The notes under the pieces are model-generated. The model was not told where the DNA came from and ran no database searches. It saw only the letters and a list, made by a program, of their open reading frames with translations. Positions 32,749 to 40,922 of a stretch of 64,000 bases of DNA are shown here, piece by piece (within the stretch, counting starts at the first letter, position 1; every line of letters starts with the position of its first letter). A program made the position numbers and the translations under genes. The DNA is from an uncultured Lachnospiraceae bacterium (GTDB taxonomy: Bacteria > Bacillota > Clostridia > Lachnospirales > Lachnospiraceae). The DNA is taken from positions 95,192-159,191 of the forward strand of contig CANQNE010000001.1 of NCBI GenBank assembly GCA_947625135.1. The letters are read 5' to 3'.

Positions 32749-33521
32749 GGTTAACAGGATTTGAATTTAGAAACGAGACGGAAACTAGTGCAGACCTGTT
32801 TTTCTACGGGGACATTGTATCTGACTGGTGGGGCGCATGGCAGGACGAAGACCAGTACCCGGACGCGATCAGAAATTTTCTTTCTGAGCACGAAAATAAG
32901 AGCCTGAACGTATACGTAAACTCCGGAGGCGGCTCTGTCTTCGCGGGTATCGCGATCTACAACATGCTCAAGAGGCACGCGGCAAAAAACACTGTGAAGG
33001 TATTCGTGGACGGGCTGGCAGGATCTATCGCGTCATTGCTCCCTTTTGCCGGCAGCGAACCGCCGGAGATCCCGGCTAACGCCTATCTGTTTTTGCACAA
33101 CCCGTCCTGTCCGCTGGCAGGCAACGCGGCGGAACACCGAAAGATGGCGGATGAGTTGGATAAGATCAGGGACGGGATCCTGAATACATACGCGGAGCAT
33201 TTGCAGGAAGGCGTCACAAAGGATCAGGTCGCGGCGCTGATGGATGCGGAAACGTGGCTAAACGGGGAGGAGGCGGCAAAATACTTTGCCGTAAAGCCTG
33301 CGGCCGCAAAAGAGTACGCGGCCGCCCTCGGAGAGTACTTGGTCTCCGCAAATTGCAAAAATATCCCCGAAGTATTTGCCGCTGCCGAAAGGCAGCGAAA
33401 AAAGGAGGCATCCGCTGCCGAAAAGCAGCAGGAAACCGAAAAGAAGCTTATTGACAATGCAAATAAAAACAAAATCAGGGCTCTTGTAGTGCAGGGGCTC
33501 ACGAAAGGAGCAGAAGAATAA
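32745..33521 (+). CDS. Prohead protease, ClpP family
   Basis: A 258-residue maturation protease that trims the capsid protein. Catalytic serine is in VDGLAGSIASLLPF and histidine in YLFLHNPSCPLAGN; the glycine-rich VNSGGGSVFAGIAIY binding strand is present. The C-terminal 60 residues are charged and helical, possibly a scaffold. GTG 32745 overlaps the portal stop, and its stop overlaps the capsid start (TAATG). Confidence 0.93.
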   Translation: MRLTGFEFRNETETSADLFFYGDIVSDWWGAWQDEDQYPDAIRNFLSEHENKSLNVYVNSGGGSVFAGIAIYNMLKRHAAKNTVKVFVDGLAGSIASLLPFAGSEPPEIPANAYLFLHNPSCPLAGNAAEHRKMADELDKIRDGILNTYAEHLQEGVTKDQVAALMDAETWLNGEEAAKYFAVKPAAAKEYAAALGEYLVSANCKNIPEVFAAAERQRKKEASAAEKQQETEKKLIDNANKNKIRALVVQGLTKGAEE

Positions 33522-34762
33522 TGAGTGGAGAAGAGCTGAAAAAAATGAATGCCAAAGAGCTGAGGGCCCGTCTCGCAAAGATCGGAGAGCTCTCGGAAAA
33601 GGCAGAAGGGAAAGACCTGGAGGATCTTGTCAAAGAAGCGACCGAGATCAACGATCTCTTGCAGGATGCGGAGAACAGGCGGAGGATCAACGCGCAGATC
33701 GCGAAGGAGGAGACGCTTTTGGCGGGGGGAGCCGGTTCGCCCGGGGATCATCCAGGAGAGAGAAGTTTAGATCCTCGAGACAAGGCAAGGGAAGATCGCG
33801 GAAAGAAACTGAAGGATAAGACGGCAGTGAAGTACGAGGCAAGAGGAGCGTTTCGCAACGTCAACAACGTCTTATCCAGCACACAGACAGTGATGCCGAA
33901 GCACACGGCGCAGGACATCAAAGAGACCTTTAACGACGTATCAAGCCTTGTCGATCGCGTCAGGATCGTACAGTTAAACGGCGGCGAAACCTACCAGCGG
34001 GCTTTTGTAAAGTCCTACGGCGACGGCGCCGGCCACACGGCAGAAGGCGTGGATTACAATCTCACGGAGCCTACATTCGGGTATATAACCATTGAGCGGG
34101 AGAAAATCACCGCCTATACGGAAGAGCCGGAAGAAATGATCAAGCTGCCCGATGCCGACTACGATAGCGTCGTGGAGGGCTCCGTGATCAAAGCCATCCG
34201 GCGGTATATGAGCAGGCAGATCCTGATCGGAGACGGCAGTACAGGCAAGTTTAAAGGGATCTTCCACAACTCGATAAGTGATAACGACCAAGTCATCGAC
34301 AAAAAGACGGACCTTGAGATCGAGGCCGTCACCGCAGAGACTCTGGATGATATTATCTATTCCTTTGGAGGCGAGGAGGAAGTGGAAGACATCGCGGTGC
34401 TGATCCTGAATAAGAAGGATCTGAGAGCTTTTGCAAAGCTGAAGGATAAACAGGGCAGGAAGTATTACACGATTGTAAACCACGGGAATACCGGTACTAT
34501 CGACGGCGTCCCCTACATCATCAACAGCGCCTGCAAGGCTATCAGCGACTCATCGACGGAAAGCGAAGCGTATTGCATGGCTTACGGCCCCATGAGCAAC
34601 TATGAGATGGCGATCTTTTCGGACATCGATGCCAGAAGATCCACGGATTATAAGTTTAAGCAGGGGCAGGTAGCGTACAGGGCGGATATCTTTGCCGGCG
34701 GTGCGGTAGCTGCCAGGAACGGTTTTATCCGGGTAAAGAAAAAAGCAGCTGGGGACGTATAA
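33521..34762 (+). CDS. Major capsid protein, HK97 fold
   Basis: A 413-residue capsid subunit. Residues 1-100 form a charged coiled-coil delta domain expected to be removed by the protease; the mature fold follows, with the P-domain/E-loop region around NGGETYQRAFVKSYGDGAGH and the A-domain around SRQILIGDGSTGKFKGIFHN. The end FIRVKKKAAGDV is typical. It lies directly after the protease gene. Confidence 0.93.
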   Translation: MSGEELKKMNAKELRARLAKIGELSEKAEGKDLEDLVKEATEINDLLQDAENRRRINAQIAKEETLLAGGAGSPGDHPGERSLDPRDKAREDRGKKLKDKTAVKYEARGAFRNVNNVLSSTQTVMPKHTAQDIKETFNDVSSLVDRVRIVQLNGGETYQRAFVKSYGDGAGHTAEGVDYNLTEPTFGYITIEREKITAYTEEPEEMIKLPDADYDSVVEGSVIKAIRRYMSRQILIGDGSTGKFKGIFHNSISDNDQVIDKKTDLEIEAVTAETLDDIIYSFGGEEEVEDIAVLILNKKDLRAFAKLKDKQGRKYYTIVNHGNTGTIDGVPYIINSACKAISDSSTESEAYCMAYGPMSNYEMAIFSDIDARRSTDYKFKQGQVAYRADIFAGGAVAARNGFIRVKKKAAGDV

Positions 34763-34783
34763 AACAGCCGGAAAGGGAGGTGA

Positions 34784-35074
34784 ATGCGCATGACCTACAA
34801 AAAACTGATCGATGCGGCAAAACTCCGGGCCCGGAAAGTGTCCGAGGATGCGCTTGATGAGGATGTAAAAAGAACTGTGGATTATGTGCTCGCCGACCTG
34901 AAACGGATCGGCGTCAATAAGGATAAATATTTAAAAAATCCCGAAGATCCGCTGATCATCGAGGCGGTGCTGGCATACGTAAAGGCATTTTACTGCATGG
35001 ACGCCTATCACGACAAATGGCTGGCGTGCTACAACATGACTCTGACAAAGATCAAAGGAGGGGACTACCGATAG
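34784..35074 (+). CDS. Head-tail connector (gp6-like adaptor)
   Basis: A 96-residue helical protein (MTYKKLIDAAKLRARKVSED, later EAVLAYVKAFYCMDAYHDKW). Size, helical content and position after the capsid fit the HK97 gp6-like adaptor that docks to the portal. ATG 34784 follows GGGAGG; an ATG two codons later is possible. Confidence 0.78.
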   Translation: MRMTYKKLIDAAKLRARKVSEDALDEDVKRTVDYVLADLKRIGVNKDKYLKNPEDPLIIEAVLAYVKAFYCMDAYHDKWLACYNMTLTKIKGGDYR

Positions 35075-35352
35075 ACGCTTTTGTTACCTTGATCGACCCG
35101 GGAGAGACCAGGGAAGAGGATATAAAAAGAGATGTGATCGCCGCGGTGGAGCCTGTCGGACGGGATGAGTTTGTGGCCGCCGGCACAAGGGATATGAAGG
35201 CCAAATACAAGCTTTTGGTATGGGAAAATGAATACCGGGAAGAAAGCGAAGTGGTCTTTAATGACCGCAGGCTTTTTATTTACCGAACCTACGGCCCCCG
35301 TCCGGATGGAAAGGTGGAATTGTATACCGGGGAAAGGGTAGGTGTACGGTAA
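35071..35352 (+). CDS. Head closure protein, apparent ATA start
   Basis: A short beta-type protein (about 93 residues) at the head-completion position, with the readings VTLIDPGETREEDIKRDVIA and YGPRPDGKVELYTGERVG. AAAGGAGGGG lies 7-9 bases before codon 35071, which is ATA and overlaps the preceding stop as ATAG, where ATGA-type overlap is expected. The next in-frame start, TTG 35089, has no ribosome site. This parallels the portal gene. Confidence 0.65.
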   Translation: MDAFVTLIDPGETREEDIKRDVIAAVEPVGRDEFVAAGTRDMKAKYKLLVWENEYREESEVVFNDRRLFIYRTYGPRPDGKVELYTGERVGVR

Positions 35353-35750
35353 TGACCACAAACATAACGCCGGAGGATCTAAGCGATGAGATCATGAAAT
35401 GCCTGGAAGAAGGCGGCAGGGAAGTTAAGGCCGCGGTAAATGATGTGATTGCCGAGGCAGGCGCGGAAGGCGTGCGGATCCTGAAAAAGGGCGGCCCGTA
35501 CCGGGAGCGGTCAGGAAAGTATACAAAGGCATGGAAGCAAGAGCAGACAAACAAGCTCGTAAAGGCGAATGGGTTAAATCAGCATGTGATCTACAGCGGA
35601 AACAAGCAGTACAGACTTACCCATCTGCTGGAAAAAGGCCACCAGAACAGAGGCGGAGGCCGCACAAGGCCTTATGAACACATTGCGCCAGCGCAAGAGG
35701 AGATCAGCAAGATCGTGGATCAGAAGATCGCGCAGAAGTTAGGAGGATAA
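35352..35750 (+). CDS. HK97 gp10-like tail completion protein
   Basis: A 132-residue protein. The N-terminal helix (EIMKCLEEGGREVKAAVNDV) and the conserved core (GRYRERSGKY type, here GGPYRERSGKYTKAWKQE, then LTHLLEKGHQNRGGGRTRPY) match the HK97 gp10/Gp64-like family that joins head and tail. Its ATG overlaps the stop of the previous gene (TAATG). Confidence 0.9.
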   Translation: MTTNITPEDLSDEIMKCLEEGGREVKAAVNDVIAEAGAEGVRILKKGGPYRERSGKYTKAWKQEQTNKLVKANGLNQHVIYSGNKQYRLTHLLEKGHQNRGGGRTRPYEHIAPAQEEISKIVDQKIAQKLGG

Positions 35751-35753
35751 AAG

Positions 35754-36113
35754 ATGCCGACATGGGAGACCATTCTGCAACGCACAAAAAAAATCGGCCT
35801 GCCGGTTGCGCGGGAATCGTTTGAAAAGACGAACAAAACGCCGGTACCGGATCCTCCGTACATCGTTTGGCTGGCAGACGTCCGGCGCCGGGGAGACGAT
35901 CACCGGAACAGGATAGCGGAAATTGACGCAACGATAGAGCTTTACACGGACCGGAGACCGGATCCGGATCTGGAAAGCAAAATGGAAGAAACGGTGCTTT
36001 TTGATGTGGAATATGAAAAGCAGCAGGAAAAGATCAGCAGCGAGGATATGGTGCAGACGGCATACAACTTCTTGCTGATCGAAAAGTGTAGAAGGGGAGA
36101 ACGACATGGATAA
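35754..36113 (+). CDS. Tail terminator-type protein
   Basis: A 119-residue protein between the gp10-like and tail tube genes, where the tail terminator is encoded. It contains PDPPYIVWLADVRRRGDDHR and IDATIELYTDRRPDPDLESK, a pattern common in these small alpha/beta proteins. Name given by position and pattern. Confidence 0.7.
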   Translation: MPTWETILQRTKKIGLPVARESFEKTNKTPVPDPPYIVWLADVRRRGDDHRNRIAEIDATIELYTDRRPDPDLESKMEETVLFDVEYEKQQEKISSEDMVQTAYNFLLIEKCRRGERHG

Positions 36114-36663
36114 TGAGAGAATTATTCTCGGTAGCGGATATGTGCACTTAAAAGTGTTTGAAGGGACAGTGCCTTCGGTAGACGAAATCTGCAAGGACGA
36201 AACACTGTTTTCATACATTCAGGGCGGCGCCACCCTGGAATACAAACCCAACGCGTACGAAGCAAAGGATGATATGGGTAAGGTAAGCAAAGCGATCATC
36301 ACGGAAGAAGAGGTAACTTTAAAATCTGGCCTTATGACCTTCTGTGGCAATACTTTGGAAAAGCTTTGTGATACAGCGAGAGTGTCTTATACAGAAAAAG
36401 ACGATATGAAGTCAAAGCGGCGTATCGTGAAAGTCGGCGGTATCGGCAATCAGAAGCGCACCAAGTATGTGATCTGCTTTCATCATGAAGATCCCGTGGA
36501 TGGCGATATCTGGGCAATGATCGTCGGCAGTAATCAGGCGGGATTCAGCCTTGTGTTTGCCAAAGACAAGGAAACTGTGGTGGACGCGGAATTTAAGGCC
36601 CAGCCGATGGACGGAGAAGGTACGCTCATCCATTATGAGGAAGAGGTACTGGAAGAAGAGTAA
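36106..36663 (+). CDS. Major tail (tube) protein
   Basis: A 185-residue beta-rich protein (YIQGGATLEYKPNAYEAKDD, later NQAGFSLVFAKDKETVVDAE) at the tail-tube position directly before the tail chaperones. It overlaps the previous gene by 8 bases. A GC hairpin follows it, as is usual after highly expressed tube genes. Confidence 0.85.
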   Translation: MDNERIILGSGYVHLKVFEGTVPSVDEICKDETLFSYIQGGATLEYKPNAYEAKDDMGKVSKAIITEEEVTLKSGLMTFCGNTLEKLCDTARVSYTEKDDMKSKRRIVKVGGIGNQKRTKYVICFHHEDPVDGDIWAMIVGSNQAGFSLVFAKDKETVVDAEFKAQPMDGEGTLIHYEEEVLEEE

Positions 36664-36671
36664 AAGGCAGG

Positions 36672-36700
36672 CGGCGGCGCGGCATTTGCGCCGCCGTTTA
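36672..36700 (+). terminator. GC-rich hairpin after the tail tube gene
   Basis: CGGCGGCGC (36672-36680) pairs with GCGCCGCCG (36688-36696) and is followed by TTTA. Likely a partial terminator or mRNA stabiliser that raises tube protein relative to downstream genes. Confidence 0.65.
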
Positions 36701-36718
36701 TAGAAGGAGAATGCAGAT

Positions 36719-37048
36719 ATGGCAAGCAAAGTATTTGACTTTAATAAAATTAAGCGGTCTTTCTTTACGGCGACACTGAAGGACGGCCGGAAACTGATAG
36801 CAAAGATGCCGAAAAAGAAAACATTTGAAAAACTTGCGGCGGTACAGGAGATAGACCAGGAAACCCTCACGCCGGATGAGGCAATGGACACCCTTGCCGA
36901 AATCGTTGCGGAAGCGCTGTCTAATAACATGACAGGCGAAAAGATCACAAGGGAAGATATCACGAAAGATTACGACATTGAAGAAATGTCCGCATTTATA
37001 GATAGTTACATGGAATTTATCAGTGGAGTAAAGAAGGACCCAAACTGA
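36719..37048 (+). CDS. Tail assembly chaperone, gpG-like (unshifted product)
   Basis: A 109-residue chaperone (KRSFFTATLKDGRKLIAKMP, later LTPDEAMDTLAEIVAEALSN) that binds the tape measure during tail assembly. It ends SGVKKDPN with TGA at 37046-37048, directly after a slippery heptamer, so a fraction of ribosomes continue into the next frame. ATG follows AGAAGGAGA. Confidence 0.88.
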   Translation: MASKVFDFNKIKRSFFTATLKDGRKLIAKMPKKKTFEKLAAVQEIDQETLTPDEAMDTLAEIVAEALSNNMTGEKITREDITKDYDIEEMSAFIDSYMEFISGVKKDPN

Positions 37049-37347
37049 TACTGCCGTACTATGACGATCCGAAAAATGAGGAGATCCATTTAAAGCCGCA
37101 GACACAGTCGGAGAAGCTGGTGATCGATTATACCGGTCTTAACCTGTGGGAGGTACAGGAGATGGATCTCGACGTCTATCTGTTTATGGTACGGGAAGCA
37201 TTTATCTATTATACATCCAGGACAAAAGAAGGACGGGAATATCTGGAAAACTGCTGGAGAATGACACAGACAAAGCCAGATCGGGAGGCGCTGCGGGCTA
37301 AATTAAAAAATAAAAGGGGGGCGACAGGTGGCAAGCAAGATCATTAA
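36719..37347 (+). CDS. Tail assembly chaperone fusion, gpGT-like, by -1 frameshift
   Basis: The heptamer C CCA AAC (37039-37045) lies just before the stop of the gpG-like frame. A -1 slip puts ribosomes into the frame CTG ATA CTG CCG from 37045, which is open to the TAA at 37345-37347 and adds about 100 residues (ILPYYDDPKNEEIHLKPQTQ, later LDVYLFMVREAFIYYTSRTK). The downstream frame has no convincing start of its own; ATG 37120 lies inside it without a ribosome site. Gene order tube-G-GT-tape measure is the lambda/HK97 pattern. Confidence 0.85.
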
Positions 37348-40180
37348 GGGAATCACGATAGAAATCGGCGGAGAGACAACGAAGCTCGATAAAGCACTCA
37401 AAGAAGCAACAGGCAAATCACAGTTGCTGAGCGGAGAGCTCCGGGAGGTAAATAAGCTGCTGAAGCTGGACCCGAAGAATACGGAGCTTCTGGCACAGAA
37501 ACAAAAAATCTTGGCCGAGTCGGTTTCAGAGACAAAAGGAAAACTAGACATCCTGAAAACCGCAGAGCAGCAGGTGCAGGCGCAGTTTAAAAAGGGCGAG
37601 GCTTCCGAAGAACAGTACCGGGCTATTCAACGAGAAATTGTTTCTACGGAACAGCAATTAAAAAGCCTGGAAAAGCAGGCGAAGGAAAGCAATTCCACGC
37701 TTGCAGCAGTGGGGGATGTTGCGGGAAATATCGGAGAAAAAAGTGAAGCAGCGGGGAAAAGCTTGATGCCAGTAACTGCTGGCATTGGCGCTTTAGGAGC
37801 TGCTGCCGTAGCTTCATACAATACGCTGGACGATGGATACGACACGATTATAAAGAAAACGGGGGCTACAGAACAACAATTAGATAGTTTGAAAAAGACA
37901 ATGAAAAATGTCTTTTCCGACCTCCCGACAGATGCAGAAACCGCAGGCATAGCAGTAGGTGAAGTCAACACGAGGTTTCAGGTCGCGGACGAAAGACTTG
38001 AGACATTGTCAAAACAATTCATAGAATTTGCGGAAATTAATAATACGGATGTGAATACGTCGATCGATGGCGTTGATACCATAATGGAAAAATTTAATGT
38101 CGACTCGTCAAAGGCGGAAGGCGTTCTCGGCCTGTTTACAAAAGCGGGACAGAATACAGGAATAACGATGGATAGCATGCAGAATATAATGTCCGCAAAC
38201 GGAGCCACATTGAAAGAAATGAATCTGGATATTGTGTCATCAGTAAACCTGTTGGCACAAATGGAAGCAAGAGGCGTCGATAACAATGCAGCAATGGCCG
38301 GATTGAAAAAGGCACAGCAAAATGCAACAGCAGAGGGAAAGACTTTAAAGGACACTCTTGGAGAGACGATTGAAAATATAAAAAAAGCCGCAACTGAGAC
38401 AGATGCATTGCAAATTGCAACAGATCTGTTTGGAAAAAAAGGCGCAGCCGAAATGACTCAGGCAATAAGAGAGGGAAAATTTAGTGTAGATGATTTGTCC
38501 GGGTCACTTGATGATTATAAAAATATCGTCGAAGATACGTTTTCTGCCACACTGGATCCGCCGGATAAGGCAAAAGTTGCGCTGAATAATTTAAAACTTG
38601 CAGGTGCTGACCTTGGGAATTCCGTTATGACAACTGTTGAGCCGGTCGTACAGAAGGCAATTGATAAGGCCAAGGAATTTACCCAGTGGTTCAATAACCT
38701 TTCTAACGGACAGAAGGAGATGATTGTAAAGATTGCCATGGTGATAGCGGTCATCGCCCCGGCACTGCTCATCTTTGGAAAACTGGCAAGCGGAGTGAGT
38801 GCCATATGCGGAGCTGTGTCAAAAGCATCTGGTCTGTTTAAAGGACTGTCCGGCGTTGTCGGAGCGATCACAAGCCCAATCGGAATCACGGTTGCGGCAA
38901 TTGCAGCAGTTGTAGCGATTATTGTAGTGCTATACAACAAATGCGAGTGGTTCCGGGATGCTGTAAATGCTATATTTGAGTACATCAAGAATTTCATCGG
39001 CGGCGCGATAGAAACGGTGGGCGGATTTATTTCCTCGGTCTGGGATATGATCCAGGCGGTGTGGGGATTCGTTCAGCCGTATTTAGAGGCAGCAGTACAG
39101 TTTATCGGCGGGATCATGGCGGACGTCGTCCAGATTTTTAACGATGCATGGGAAATTATCAAGGCCGTGTGGGATTTTGTCAAGCCATATTTTGAACTGT
39201 TGTGGGAAAACATTGCGACAATTTTTTCCGTGGTAAAGAATGTGCTTGGTGGATTCTTCAAGGCGGCGTGGGAGAGTATAAAGGCTATTTGGAATGTAGC
39301 GGCAGGATATTTCTCTGCCGTGTGGAACAGCATCAAAGCGGTTTTTTCTGCAGTTTCGGGCATACTTGGCGGGTTTTTCAGGAGCGCGTGGCAGGTGATC
39401 AAGGCCGTGTGGGACGTAGTGGCCGGGTATTTCTCCGCTGTCTGGAATGCGATCAAGGGCGTATTTTCTGTAGTAAAGGATGTGTTGACAGGAAATTTTA
39501 AAGGCGCATGGGAAGGGATCAAAAGTATTTTTTCCGGCTTTGCGGATTTCTTTAAAACGGCTTGGGAAAGCGTGAAAAAGATTTTTGGGGCGGTCAGGGA
39601 CTTTTTCAAAGGAGCCTTCGGAAACGCCTGGGAGGCGGTTAAAAGCGTGTTTTCAAGCTGGGGAACATTCTTTGGCGGCCTTTGGGGTAGGATTACGAAT
39701 ACATTTTCCAGAATCGGGACAAACATTGCAGACGCCATCGGCAATGCCGTTAAAAGCGGGATCAACGGAATTATAACAATGATCGAAAATACGATCAACT
39801 TTGCGATCGGCTTGATCAACGGAGCGATTGGCCTGATCAACCTGATCCCGGGCGTAGAAATCGGGACGATCAACGACGTTTACCTGCCTCGGCTTGCAAA
39901 AGGCGGCATCCTGCAGAATGGCCGCGCTATCGTTGCGGAGGCAGGCCCGGAGATCATTGAGATGGTAAACGGCAAGACCATTGTAACACCGCTCTCCGAT
40001 AGCGCCAAAAACACCGCCATAGAAAGAAAGTTCGGGCAGCAGGGCGGAAAACTGGCCGAGATCACAATGAAGATCGAAAACTTTTATAACAATCGGCAAC
40101 AGGATGTCCGGGAGCTGACGGAAGAGGTCATGAAAGTGGCCGCGGAAATACTGGAAAGGGATGACAGAGTATATGAGTGA
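37328..40180 (+). CDS. Tape measure protein
   Basis: A 950-residue protein that sets tail length and is ejected with DNA. The N-terminal 130 residues are coiled coil (LDKALKEATGKSQLLSGELR); residues about 140-400 match the TP901-type core (DALQIATDLFGKKGAAEMTQ); residues about 460-540 are hydrophobic (AMVIAVIAPALLIFGKLASG); residues about 560-800 are short Trp/Phe repeats such as AWESIKAIWNVAAGYFSAVW. GTG 37328 overlaps the chaperone fusion by 20 bases. Confidence 0.94.
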   Translation: MASKIIKGITIEIGGETTKLDKALKEATGKSQLLSGELREVNKLLKLDPKNTELLAQKQKILAESVSETKGKLDILKTAEQQVQAQFKKGEASEEQYRAIQREIVSTEQQLKSLEKQAKESNSTLAAVGDVAGNIGEKSEAAGKSLMPVTAGIGALGAAAVASYNTLDDGYDTIIKKTGATEQQLDSLKKTMKNVFSDLPTDAETAGIAVGEVNTRFQVADERLETLSKQFIEFAEINNTDVNTSIDGVDTIMEKFNVDSSKAEGVLGLFTKAGQNTGITMDSMQNIMSANGATLKEMNLDIVSSVNLLAQMEARGVDNNAAMAGLKKAQQNATAEGKTLKDTLGETIENIKKAATETDALQIATDLFGKKGAAEMTQAIREGKFSVDDLSGSLDDYKNIVEDTFSATLDPPDKAKVALNNLKLAGADLGNSVMTTVEPVVQKAIDKAKEFTQWFNNLSNGQKEMIVKIAMVIAVIAPALLIFGKLASGVSAICGAVSKASGLFKGLSGVVGAITSPIGITVAAIAAVVAIIVVLYNKCEWFRDAVNAIFEYIKNFIGGAIETVGGFISSVWDMIQAVWGFVQPYLEAAVQFIGGIMADVVQIFNDAWEIIKAVWDFVKPYFELLWENIATIFSVVKNVLGGFFKAAWESIKAIWNVAAGYFSAVWNSIKAVFSAVSGILGGFFRSAWQVIKAVWDVVAGYFSAVWNAIKGVFSVVKDVLTGNFKGAWEGIKSIFSGFADFFKTAWESVKKIFGAVRDFFKGAFGNAWEAVKSVFSSWGTFFGGLWGRITNTFSRIGTNIADAIGNAVKSGINGIITMIENTINFAIGLINGAIGLINLIPGVEIGTINDVYLPRLAKGGILQNGRAIVAEAGPEIIEMVNGKTIVTPLSDSAKNTAIERKFGQQGGKLAEITMKIENFYNNRQQDVRELTEEVMKVAAEILERDDRVYE

Positions 40181-40922
40181 TTACGGTAGCATCAACAGTT
40201 TCACCTATAAAGGGAAGAATTCTGCAGATATGGGACTTGTGATCAACTCAAAAGAAAACGCGTTCGGGGCGCCGTCCCCGAACGTGGAGCTGATGGAGAT
40301 CCCCGGCCGACCGCCGCTGATCAGCGACAACAGGACGGATCCGGACGACAATGAGGATTTTGGTAATTTTGACAAAAAATACGCCTGTTATCTGGAACCG
40401 AGCCAGAATCTGGCAACGGCCGCAAAAAAGATATACGCATGGCTGTTTCAGGACGTGGCATATGGCCGCCTGGAAGACAGCTACGAAGAGGGATATTACA
40501 GGAAGGCCTACTGCGGGCAGTCGTTAAGTGTGGAGGACGTGGCCGCCGGGCTGTTGGGGAGGCTGGATATCATCATGACCTGTCAGGCGTTCAAATACTC
40601 TCTTGACGGAGAAAAAACGCTGACGTTGACCACGCCGGAGAACGTGCTTAATCCAGAGAAATTCACGGCACAGCCATATATCAAAATTTACGGTTCCGGA
40701 GGAATAACGCTGAAGGTCAATGGAAAAAATTTTGAATTTAAAGAAATTGAGGGCTATATCGAAATAGACAGCGAGATTATGAACGCTTATAAAGGAGATA
40801 TATTGCAGAACGACAAAATGCTCACAAGATTTTTTCCGAAGCTGAGGGCTGGAAATAATATGATTGGCTGGACGGGAAGTGTAGATAAAGTAGAAATCAT
40901 ACCGAGGTGGTGTACATTATGA
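40173..40922 (+). CDS. Distal tail protein (Dit)
   Basis: A 249-residue hub protein at the tail tip. The start pattern MSDYGSINSFTYKGKNSADM and the galectin-like second half (PYIKIYGSGGITLKVNGKNF) are typical of Gram-positive phage Dit proteins. ATG 40173 overlaps the tape measure stop; an in-frame ATG at 40161 is also possible. Its stop overlaps the next gene (ATGA). Confidence 0.88.
   Translation: MSDYGSINSFTYKGKNSADMGLVINSKENAFGAPSPNVELMEIPGRPPLISDNRTDPDDNEDFGNFDKKYACYLEPSQNLATAAKKIYAWLFQDVAYGRLEDSYEEGYYRKAYCGQSLSVEDVAAGLLGRLDIIMTCQAFKYSLDGEKTLTLTTPENVLNPEKFTAQPYIKIYGSGGITLKVNGKNFEFKEIEGYIEIDSEIMNAYKGDILQNDKMLTRFFPKLRAGNNMIGWTGSVDKVEIIPRWCTL

Noticed and set aside
37120..37347. Independent gene starting at ATG 37120
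   Set aside because: It has no ribosome site, and the frame is open back to the CCCAAAC slip site, so it is better read as the shifted end of the tail chaperone.
39073..39873. A 266-codon minus-strand frame under the tape measure gene
   Set aside because: The apparent repeats are the reverse complement of the Trp-rich tape measure repeats.
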